A stretch of DNA of 5,105 nt, from the NCBI GenBank assembly GCA_030430875.1, contig JAUIKI010000126.1, forward strand, positions 1-5,105, in the 5' to 3' direction. Source of the DNA: Gammaproteobacteria bacterium. GTDB taxonomy: Bacteria > Pseudomonadota > Gammaproteobacteria > Pseudomonadales > JAUIKI01. Below the pieces are notes generated by a model. The model searched no databases. It was given only the letters and a program-made list of their open reading frames with translations, and was not told where the DNA came from. The translations under genes were made by a program, and so were the position numbers. Of this stretch, positions 1-5,105 are shown in pieces; the first letter of the stretch is position 1; the number at the start of each line of letters is the position of its first letter.

Positions 1-229
1 ACTTAAAAAATCACCAGGAATTGTTGTTTTAGACAAGCAAGCTGATGGCGGATATCCAACTGCAGTGACAGAGTCTGCAGGAAAAGATCCCGTGTTTGTT
101 GGTCGGATACGAGAAGATATTTCTCATGAGTTTGGCTTAAATTTATGGATTGTTTCCGATAACATTCGCAAAGGAGCTGCTTTAAACAGTGTGCAAATCG
201 CAGAAATTTTGATTGATAAATATTTATAA
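1..229 (+). CDS. asd: Aspartate-semialdehyde dehydrogenase family protein (Asd), C-terminal fragment
   Basis: The reading frame is open from base 2 to the TAA at 227-229 and gives the last 75 residues; the rest lies upstream of the window. Asd reduces beta-aspartyl phosphate to aspartate semialdehyde with NADPH in the cytoplasm. This is the branch point to lysine/diaminopimelate, threonine and methionine. The identifying stretches are VFVGRIRED followed by LWIVSDNIRKGAALNSVQIA, the conserved C-terminal block of the family. The ending is of the type found in Gram-positive and many gammaproteobacterial Asd proteins, not the E. coli type. The catalytic cysteine half is not visible. A Usg-type paralogue, which shares this C-terminus and also precedes fimV in Pseudomonas, cannot be excluded. 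The gap to the fimV ATG is 40 bp with no terminator-like hairpin, so read-through into fimV is likely. Confidence 0.88.
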   Translation, partial: LKKSPGIVVLDKQADGGYPTAVTESAGKDPVFVGRIREDISHEFGLNLWIVSDNIRKGAALNSVQIAEILIDKYL

Positions 230-230
230 T
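202..230 (+). promoter_or_regulatory. Possible weak promoter for fimV-truA inside the asd end
   Basis: A perfect TATAAT hexamer lies at 225-230, across the asd stop codon. The hexamer 17 bp upstream (202-207, AGAAAT) is a poor match to the -35 consensus. If used, transcription would start near 237, about 33 nt before the fimV ATG. In AT-rich DNA a lone TATAAT is common, so this is only a candidate for an internal start in an otherwise continuous operon. Confidence 0.2.
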
Positions 231-259
231 AACTGGAAGCTAGACTTATTTTTTGTCAT

Positions 260-264
260 AGGGA
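260..264 (+). promoter_or_regulatory. Ribosome binding site deciding the fimV start
   Basis: AGGGA lies 5 nt upstream of the ATG at 270. It supports that ATG over the in-frame TTG at 213. The TTG overlaps asd and would add 19 residues in front of an otherwise well-formed signal peptide. Confidence 0.6.
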
Positions 265-269
265 ATGGA

Positions 270-1646
270 ATGCCAATATTGAAAATTTGTTTTAGTCAGA
301 TCATTTATGCTTTGATGCTTCTAAGTAGTGTTGCAAGTGCAGAAAGTGTGTCGTTGGGTGAGTTGATTTTATATTCCAATGTGGGTCAGCCATTTCATGC
401 TGAAATTAGGCTGAAAAATCTCCAACAGGGGGTAGGGAAATCTCTCCAAGTGAAATTCCCTCAACGTGAAATATTTGAGTCAGCTGGATTGAAAAAGACA
501 CTCTTAATTGAAAACCTTGGGCTTTCATTGCAAGCTCAAGATCAAGGGCATGTAGTAAGAATTGTATCAAGTGAACCTGTCCATGAAAAATCCATCAGTT
601 TTTTAATAGATGTAACATGGAATAGCGGAGGAGATAGAAAAGAATATACTGTCTTACTTGGTTCAGCCCTTAACCAAAATGGTCTAAGTCAAAAAGCGCC
701 TGCACATTTTTCACCCACAAAGTCATATTCAATCATTGAAGCAGCAGAATCAATGGGTGAAAATCATTCTATTGAGAAAGTATGGATTTCAGCCAATGAC
801 ACACTGTATAATGTTGCTGAGAGAGTTCGTCCCTCCGAGCATATCAGTGTTAATCAAATGATGATGGCATTACTTAGGAGAAATCCTGATAAATTTATTC
901 ATCAAAACATTAATTTAGTGAAAGCAAATCACTATTTGGATATTCCAGATATCAAACAAATTGAGTCAATGCGTGCTGATATTGCTGATCAAAAAGTTAT
1001 CCAGCACTATAAAGCATGGAAAAATGGTGATCAAAGGCTTCTGGCTATTGCAGATGATGACGAAAATGAGGTCGATGTTTTGGCATCAATCGAAGAGTTG
1101 ATTGACCCCGATATTATTAATCAACCAGAAACCACGCAGCATTCTCATGAAAAATTAGTTAGTTTTCGAGACGCTTTTTCAGATAAGTCAGCATCAGAGT
1201 CATCGAATGCTTCGGTTTTGAGTTTGCGTCCAGTAACAAGTAGTGATCACTCAAAAAAAATCATGCCAATCGATGATGAGTCGATAATTGTTGTTAGAAT
1301 GTCGGAACAATCAGATAGAATTTCTGAATTAACCACACGATTACAAGAAACGCGAGCTGAACTACAACAATCCCAAGAATTGCAGATGAGCTTAGATGCT
1401 CAAGTTCAGCAGATGCAAAGTCAGCTAACTATTTTGAAAGATTACATTAGTTTTGCTGGTTATTCAGATCATGAATCAGTGTTAGTTAATTCTGCTGACG
1501 CTGAAACTAAACAGCCTGAGTTAAAAGCTAGTGCAAAACCTCCAAAGAGCATCATGACAGGGTTTCAACAATATCTTTTTATCATCATTGTTGTATTATT
1601 ACTGCTAATTCTTGTGCAGCAATTTATTTTACTGCGTAAACGCTAA
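270..1646 (+). CDS. fimV: Short FimV-type peptidoglycan-binding membrane protein lacking the cytoplasmic domain
   Basis: This is a 458-residue protein of the FimV family. FimV proteins are inner-membrane proteins that organise the cell pole and, in Pseudomonas, support type IV pilus and type II secretion assembly. Residues 1-24 form a signal peptide ending in VASA before E25. Residues 25-132 match the FimV N-terminal domain (SLGELILYSNVGQPFHAEI, later VRIVSSEPV and EYTVLL). Residues about 170-228 form the LysM-like segment (ANDTLYNVAERVRP, RNPDKFIHQNINLVK), expected to bind peptidoglycan. An acidic and Ser-rich linker follows, then a Gln-rich coiled coil at about 344-392. One membrane helix spans about 434-455, and the protein ends RKR. 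Well-studied FimV proteins are far longer (919 residues in P. aeruginosa) and carry cytoplasmic TPR repeats and a conserved C-terminal domain; here these are absent. The in-frame stop falls 25 bp before the likely truA start, so there is no room for a decayed remnant. The ATG at 270 was chosen for its AGGGA site and for the signal peptide. Confidence 0.9.
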   Translation: MPILKICFSQIIYALMLLSSVASAESVSLGELILYSNVGQPFHAEIRLKNLQQGVGKSLQVKFPQREIFESAGLKKTLLIENLGLSLQAQDQGHVVRIVSSEPVHEKSISFLIDVTWNSGGDRKEYTVLLGSALNQNGLSQKAPAHFSPTKSYSIIEAAESMGENHSIEKVWISANDTLYNVAERVRPSEHISVNQMMMALLRRNPDKFIHQNINLVKANHYLDIPDIKQIESMRADIADQKVIQHYKAWKNGDQRLLAIADDDENEVDVLASIEELIDPDIINQPETTQHSHEKLVSFRDAFSDKSASESSNASVLSLRPVTSSDHSKKIMPIDDESIIVVRMSEQSDRISELTTRLQETRAELQQSQELQMSLDAQVQQMQSQLTILKDYISFAGYSDHESVLVNSADAETKQPELKASAKPPKSIMTGFQQYLFIIIVVLLLLILVQQFILLRKR

Positions 1647-1671
1647 TAAAAAATTTGAGTTTACTTTTGTT

Positions 1672-2478
1672 TTGACTTCAACAAACCGCATTGCCTTAGG
1701 TATAAGCTACAATGGTTCTGGTTATCATGGTTGGCAAAAACAATCGACGGTGCAATCTGTTCACTCTGTTTTAGAAAAAGCAATTCAACTTGTTGCCAAT
1801 CAGCCGGTTGATATCGTTTGCGCTGGGCGTACTGATGTTGGGGTGCATGCAACAGAGCAAGTAGTACATTTTGATTTCAATGGACAAAAAGTTTTGCGGC
1901 CTGAGCGAAGCTGGGTATTGGGTGGTAATGCAAATTTACCTGCTGACACTAGGGTGTTGTGGGCTACTTATGTGCCTGATACATTTCATGCGCGATTTTC
2001 TGCGGTTGCAAGGCGCTATCGCTATTTTATTCATCATTCTGAGGTGAGATCAGCTTTGTTTCCCAAGCAGCTTACCTGGGAATTTAGAACGCTTAATGTT
2101 GATGCAATGCAAGAAGCAGCAAATTACTTGATAGGTAAACATGATTTTTCAGCCTATCGAGCCACAGCCTGCCAATCAAAATCACCATACCGGCATGTGC
2201 ATTTTATTCGGATTTTGCAGCGTGGTGAATTGATTATGATTGATATCAAAGCGAATGCATTTTTGCATCATATGGTAAGAAATATTGCTGGTGTTTTAAT
2301 GGCTATTGGCAAAGGTGAGCAAAAACCAGTGTGGGCAAAAAAAGTCCTAGAAACAAAACGGCGCGAGCTAGGCGGTGTCACGGCACCAGCCCATGGTCTT
2401 TATCTGATTAAAGTGGATTATCCTGAACAATTTGAGTTGCCACAAGCGGGAATTGGTCCAATTTTTTGGAAGGATTGA
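1672..2478 (+). CDS. truA: tRNA pseudouridine(38-40) synthase TruA
   Basis: TruA isomerises uridines 38, 39 and 40 in the anticodon stem-loop of many tRNAs; it is cytoplasmic and dimeric. With the TTG at 1672 as start the protein has 268 residues, against 270 in E. coli. The alignment is close along the whole length. It includes the YNGSGYHGWQKQ opening, CAGRTDVGVH with the nucleophile Asp55 (codon 1834-1836), HARFSAVARRYRYFI, KANAFLHHMVRNIAG at about 193-207, and the TAPAHGLYL and GPIFW ending. No in-frame ATG lies before the conserved core, so initiation must be non-ATG. The alternatives are TTG 1672 (a weak GAG 12 nt upstream) or TTG 1612, which overlaps the fimV end and has no visible binding site. 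Poor start signals just after fimV suggest translational coupling. The usual Ala after the catalytic Asp is Val here. Position directly after fimV matches the conserved gene order. Confidence 0.95.
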   Translation: MTSTNRIALGISYNGSGYHGWQKQSTVQSVHSVLEKAIQLVANQPVDIVCAGRTDVGVHATEQVVHFDFNGQKVLRPERSWVLGGNANLPADTRVLWATYVPDTFHARFSAVARRYRYFIHHSEVRSALFPKQLTWEFRTLNVDAMQEAANYLIGKHDFSAYRATACQSKSPYRHVHFIRILQRGELIMIDIKANAFLHHMVRNIAGVLMAIGKGEQKPVWAKKVLETKRRELGGVTAPAHGLYLIKVDYPEQFELPQAGIGPIFWKD

Positions 2479-2561
2479 GACTTTTGCGAAAAAAGGTATG
2501 CAAAGGCCTCAAGTTAGCTAGGTGAGAGTTGCCAAAAATTATTTCACTAATCATAGCTGCA

Positions 2562-2594
2562 AAAAATGATAAAATTGCAGATTTTCTGATTTTT
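2562..2594. terminator. Possible two-way AT-rich terminator between truA and the GMC gene
   Basis: AAAAAT (2562-2567) pairs with ATTTTT (2589-2594), and AAAAT (2571-2575) pairs with ATTTT (2581-2585). The two stems are separated by a 3-nt internal mismatch and closed by a TGCAG loop. An overlapping alternative pairs CTGCAA (2557-2562) with TTGCAG (2575-2580). The symmetric A-tract and T-tract suit convergent genes, but the stem has no GC pairs, so intrinsic termination would be weak. It also touches the stop codon of the minus-strand gene. The remaining bases of the 114-bp gap show nothing else recognisable. Confidence 0.25.
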
Positions 2595-4233
2595 ATTCGC
2601 CAATTGCTTTGTCTAAAGTGGATTCACCTTCCTGAGTTGTTTGATTTTCATTTAAGATAAAATCAGCTGCTTTTTCTGCGATCACCATAGTTGGAGCATT
2701 GGTGTTACCGCCAATTAATGTCGGCATAATCGATGCGTCAATAACTCGAATTCCTTCAAGCCCGTGCACGCGTAATTGCTGGTCGACAACAGCCATATCA
2801 TCATGTCCCATCTTGCAAGTGCCAACAGGGTGATAGATTGTCTCTGCTTTTTGACGAATGAATCCTTCAATGTCTTTATCAGTTTGAATATTATTTCCTG
2901 GAAAAATTTCTTTGCCTCGATAGTTGTCATATGCACTAGCAGCTAAGATACTTCGTGCTGTTTTAACCCCTTTGACCATGACCTGAATATCATCAGGATG
3001 ACTCAAGTAATTTGGTTGAATCACTGCATGACTTGTTGGATCTGCATTTCGTAATCCAATATAACCGCGACTTTTGGGACGCAAATTACAAACATGCAAT
3101 GAATAGCCATGCCGCATCATGAATTTCAAGTTGCGAGCATGATTATCCAAAAGAGCTGGAGTATAGTGAAACTGGATGTCGGGTATCGCTTCATCTGCTG
3201 ATGTTTTGACAAAACCACCAGCTTCTGCGCCGTTGGTTGTGTATGCACCACGACGTTTGAAAAAGAAATTAAATATATCGATTGGAGATTTTACTAAAGC
3301 CATTGGACCCAGAGTGATGGGGTGCATGGTTTTACTTCGTTGTACAATTAAGACATCCAAATGATCTTGTAAATTTTGACCAACACCGGGCAATTCATGG
3401 ATAAGGTTAATACCGTGTTTTTCAATTTCATTTTTTGGTCCAACACCTGATAGCATCAAAAGCTGTGGAGAGTTGATTGCCCCCGAACTTAAAATGACTT
3501 CTTGGGAGCAGTCAATATCAATGGTTTTATTACCGTGTTGATAAGTGATTCCAACAGCACGTTTGCCATCAAAGCGCACTTTGGTGGTTCTGGCTTTAGT
3601 AATGACAGTTAGATTGGATCTATCCATTACTGGTCGTAGATAAGCCTTGGCAGCACTAAATCTGTAGCCATTTTTTTGAGTTAATTCGTAATAACCAACA
3701 CCTTCTTGAGATGCCCCACTAAAATCATGATTAACTGGAAACCCTTTTTCTTGTGCAGCATTAATAAAAACATCACACATGGTGTTTTTCGAGCGATTTT
3801 CTGATACTTGTAGGGGGCCGCCTGTGCCACGAAATGGATTATGACCACGTTCACGATTTTCATTGCGCAAGAAAATAGGTAATAATTTTTTATAATTCCA
3901 TTCGGTGTTGCCAAGCTTAGCCCATTCATCATAATCTGTTGCATGGCCACGAGTGTAAATCATTGCATTACTTGAGCTAGATCCTCCCAAGGTTTTGCCT
4001 CTGGGCCAAAATAATTTACGATTTTTGAGTTGGCTTTGTGGCTCAGTGAAATATTGCCAATTTAAACGCTTGCTCAACATCATCCAAACCATTCCAACTG
4101 GAAGATGGATTAATGGGTGCTTATCAGCTGGTCCAGCTTCAACCAGGCAGACTTTAGTGTTGGGGTTTTTGGATAAACGGTTAGCAAGGACACATCCGGC
4201 GGATCCACCACCGACAATGATATAATCATACAT
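2593..4233 (-). CDS. FAD-dependent GMC-family alcohol/choline-type dehydrogenase
   Basis: This 546-residue member of the glucose-methanol-choline oxidoreductase family is predicted to oxidise a primary alcohol with bound FAD. It has no signal peptide; relatives such as BetA and AlkJ act at the inner face of the cytoplasmic membrane. Residues 5-20 (IIVGGGSAGCVLANRL) form the FAD dinucleotide-binding loop, with Glu32 at the end of the second strand for the ribose. The first GMC signature is at about 79-102 (GKTLGGSSSSNAMIYTRG) and the second at 251-265 (GAINSPQLLMLSGVG). The catalytic pair is predicted as His468 (in YHPVGTCKMG) and Asn512 (in GGNTNAPTM). It resembles choline dehydrogenase BetA over its length, but the signature region is equally like AlkJ-type long-chain alcohol dehydrogenases. 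No betaine aldehyde dehydrogenase, regulator or transporter gene is visible beside it, so the substrate is unassigned. It is convergent with truA. The ATG is supported by GAGGT 8 nt upstream. Confidence 0.93.
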   Translation of the reverse strand: MYDYIIVGGGSAGCVLANRLSKNPNTKVCLVEAGPADKHPLIHLPVGMVWMMLSKRLNWQYFTEPQSQLKNRKLFWPRGKTLGGSSSSNAMIYTRGHATDYDEWAKLGNTEWNYKKLLPIFLRNENRERGHNPFRGTGGPLQVSENRSKNTMCDVFINAAQEKGFPVNHDFSGASQEGVGYYELTQKNGYRFSAAKAYLRPVMDRSNLTVITKARTTKVRFDGKRAVGITYQHGNKTIDIDCSQEVILSSGAINSPQLLMLSGVGPKNEIEKHGINLIHELPGVGQNLQDHLDVLIVQRSKTMHPITLGPMALVKSPIDIFNFFFKRRGAYTTNGAEAGGFVKTSADEAIPDIQFHYTPALLDNHARNLKFMMRHGYSLHVCNLRPKSRGYIGLRNADPTSHAVIQPNYLSHPDDIQVMVKGVKTARSILAASAYDNYRGKEIFPGNNIQTDKDIEGFIRQKAETIYHPVGTCKMGHDDMAVVDQQLRVHGLEGIRVIDASIMPTLIGGNTNAPTMVIAEKAADFILNENQTTQEGESTLDKAIGE

Positions 4234-4241
4234 TGACGAAT

Positions 4242-4246
4242 ACCTC
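4242..4246 (-). promoter_or_regulatory. Ribosome binding site of the GMC dehydrogenase gene
   Basis: On the minus strand GAGGT lies 8 nt before the ATG at 4233-4231. It is a good Shine-Dalgarno match at suitable distance and fixes the start directly in front of the MYDYIIVGGGSAG dinucleotide-binding motif. Confidence 0.75.
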
Positions 4247-4253
4247 GTATAGA

Positions 4254-4283
4254 ATTATTTTTATGGGGCAGAAAACATCTGAA
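4254..4283 (-). promoter_or_regulatory. Candidate sigma-70 promoter of the GMC dehydrogenase gene
   Basis: Read on the minus strand, TTCAGA (4283-4278, 4 of 6 to the -35 consensus) and AATAAT (4259-4254, 5 of 6 to the -10 consensus) are separated by 18 bp. Transcription would begin near 4247, giving a short leader that just includes the GAGGT site. The -35 box is weak, which would fit an activator-dependent promoter. This is inferred from sequence only. Confidence 0.4.
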
Positions 4284-4285
4284 GT

Positions 4286-4316
4286 AGTCATTTTCTAGCT
4301 TTAATCAGTCATTCTC
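4286..4316. repeat. Two direct repeats AGTCATTYTC, 21 bp apart, upstream of the GMC promoter
   Basis: AGTCATTTTC (4286-4295) and AGTCATTCTC (4307-4316) differ at one of ten positions. Their start-to-start spacing is 21 bp, two helical turns, which puts both on the same face of the DNA. Relative to the predicted start near 4247 their centres lie at about -43 and -64, typical places for activator binding. The same AGTCA/TGACT core recurs in the palindrome at 4433-4445. The regulator is unknown. Confidence 0.4.
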
Positions 4317-4395
4317 GCAAGTTTTCAATATTATTCAAGTGCTAATATGTCCATAAACGGTTAGATTGAAAAAACACCAGAAGGTTTGCTGTTTT

Positions 4396-4426
4396 AGCGT
4401 TAAAAATACTTAATAATTTTTACGCT
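4396..4426. other. Hairpin downstream of purK
   Basis: AGCGT plus AAAAAT (4396-4400, 4402-4407) pairs with ATTTTTACGCT (4416-4426). This forms an 11-bp stem with one bulged T at 4401 and an 8-nt loop. It lies 49-79 bases past the purK stop on the transcribed side, so it may end or protect the purK transcript. No T-run follows directly on either strand, which argues against a standard intrinsic terminator. On the minus strand a run of six T follows about 20 bases later (4373-4368). Confidence 0.4.
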
Positions 4427-4432
4427 GAGTTA

Positions 4433-4445
4433 TAGTCAATGACTA
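4433..4445. repeat. 13-bp palindrome TAGTCAATGACTA
   Basis: The sequence is a perfect inverted repeat of TAGTCA around a single central A. It is the size of a dimer operator half-pair and carries the AGTCA core found twice more at 4286 and 4307. It lies 30 bp past the purK stop and about 190 bp upstream of the predicted GMC transcription start. A role as a regulatory site is inference. Confidence 0.3.
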
Positions 4446-4474
4446 AATAATAAAGCAGTTTTTGACGTGAAAAA

Positions 4475-5105
4475 TTAGTCTTGAAAAAATCGTGAGCAAT
4501 CTTTTAAGGCTTGAGATAAATTTGCAGGTAGCTCACTAATCACTTTTTCTAATGTGGTGTCACAATGAGTGTTGATATTGAGATGACCAACTTTTCTGCC
4601 AGGCCTGGGTTCTTTAGCGTAATCATGCAAATGCAAATTATTGATGGCAAGCAACCGTTTTGCCTCTGGTATTTCTCCAATCAGATTAATCATTAGGTTG
4701 TGTGGGTATGCCATTTCTGTTGATCCCAATGGCAGATTTGCAACGGCGCGTAAATGATTTTCAAATTGACAAGTCACAGCGCCATTCATTGTCCAGTGGC
4801 CAGAATTATGAACACGCGGAGCCATTTCATTTGCAAAAAGCATTTGATTCTTAACAAAAAATTCTAAGGTAAAAACACCAATGTGGTCTAATTCTTCCAT
4901 GAGCTGAGTAATATACTTTTTTGCTTGCTCATGAAGTGTGGAGTGATTCAATGCATCGTTAACCAACGAGAATTTTAAAATTCCATTTTGATGCAGATTA
5001 TGGCTGAGAGGATAAAATAAAATTTGCTGATGCTGGTCACGCACTGCAATTTGTGAGACCTCATAATCAAAGTTCATGAATGCTTCTGCCATCACCGGTT
5101 TGCCA
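4475..5105 (-). CDS. purK: N5-carboxyaminoimidazole ribonucleotide synthase PurK, C-terminal part
   Basis: The frame runs from the window edge (base 5104) to the TAA at 4477-4475 and gives the last 209 residues; E. coli PurK has 355. PurK is the ATP-dependent enzyme that turns aminoimidazole ribonucleotide and bicarbonate into N5-carboxyaminoimidazole ribonucleotide, which PurE then rearranges, in de novo purine synthesis. It is an ATP-grasp protein. Visible family blocks are FMNFDYEVSQIAVRD and FYPLSHNLHQNGILKFS, then NEMAPRVHNSGHWT (about 4790-4832), which contributes metal/ATP contacts, and RPGRKVGHLN (about 4578-4612) near the end. The GTG/ATG codons near 5095-5090 are internal, because GKPV precedes them in frame and family members have about 150 more residues there. 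purE, often upstream, is outside the window. The protein appears intact as far as seen. Confidence 0.95.
   Translation of the reverse strand, partial: GKPVMAEAFMNFDYEVSQIAVRDQHQQILFYPLSHNLHQNGILKFSLVNDALNHSTLHEQAKKYITQLMEELDHIGVFTLEFFVKNQMLFANEMAPRVHNSGHWTMNGAVTCQFENHLRAVANLPLGSTEMAYPHNLMINLIGEIPEAKRLLAINNLHLHDYAKEPRPGRKVGHLNINTHCDTTLEKVISELPANLSQALKDCSRFFQD

Noticed and set aside
213..269. Upstream TTG start for FimV at 213, adding 19 residues.
   Set aside because: It overlaps asd, has no ribosome binding site and would bury the signal peptide; the ATG at 270 has AGGGA 5 nt upstream.
2484..2505. Possible stem TTTTGC/GCAAAG just after the truA stop.
   Set aside because: Only seven pairs including a G-T wobble, a 12-nt loop and no T-run; too weak to call a terminator.
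3176..3364. Small open frame on the plus strand inside the GMC gene.
   Set aside because: It is antisense to a well-conserved enzyme gene, resembles no family I know and has no convincing start signal. The same holds for the other short frames overlapping truA and the GMC gene.
4173..4364. The 12-mer ATAAACGGTTAG occurs at 4173-4184 and again at 4353-4364, 180 bp apart.
   Set aside because: The first copy lies in GMC codons for a conserved part of the FAD-binding region, flanking bases do not match, and one shared 12-mer in 5 kb of AT-rich DNA is expected by chance.
4475..5095. Treating the minus-strand GTG at 5095 as the start of a complete 206-residue protein.
   Set aside because: The frame stays open to the window edge and the visible part matches only the C-terminal portion of PurK, so the gene is cut by the window boundary.

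Overview
The window comes from an AT-rich chromosome and reads as a housekeeping segment of a gammaproteobacterium. The taxonomic pointer is the order asd (C-terminal end), fimV, truA on the plus strand. That arrangement is known from Pseudomonas, Legionella and relatives. Low GC and a much shortened FimV would suit a Legionellales-like or other reduced gammaproteobacterium, but this placement is an inference from a few genes and cannot be settled here.

Layout: (i) 1-229, last 75 codons of an aspartate-semialdehyde dehydrogenase family protein (Asd). (ii) 270-1646, a short FimV-type peptidoglycan-binding inner-membrane protein that keeps the periplasmic half but stops three residues after its membrane helix. 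(iii) 1672-2478, tRNA pseudouridine synthase TruA, which apparently lacks an ATG start and probably begins at TTG. These three genes are tightly spaced and are likely co-transcribed. (iv) 2479-2592, a short convergent intergenic region with an AT-rich two-way hairpin. (v) 4233-2593 on the minus strand, an FAD-dependent GMC-family alcohol dehydrogenase of the BetA/AlkJ type. (vi) 4234-4474, a 241-bp intergenic region. It holds a candidate promoter and ribosome binding site for the GMC gene, two direct repeats 21 bp apart just upstream of that promoter, a 13-bp palindrome and an 11-bp stem hairpin. (vii) 5105-4475 on the minus strand, the C-terminal 209 residues of PurK (de novo purine synthesis).

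The plus-strand cluster links no single pathway: Asd belongs to lysine/threonine/methionine and diaminopimelate synthesis, FimV to polar envelope organisation, and TruA to tRNA modification. The conserved order is what identifies it. The GMC gene is not flanked by the betaine genes expected for a choline pathway, so its substrate is open.

I found no mobile element, RNA gene, CRISPR array or evident new system. The points most worth a second look are the truncated FimV, the repeat/promoter architecture upstream of the GMC gene, and the non-ATG start of truA.
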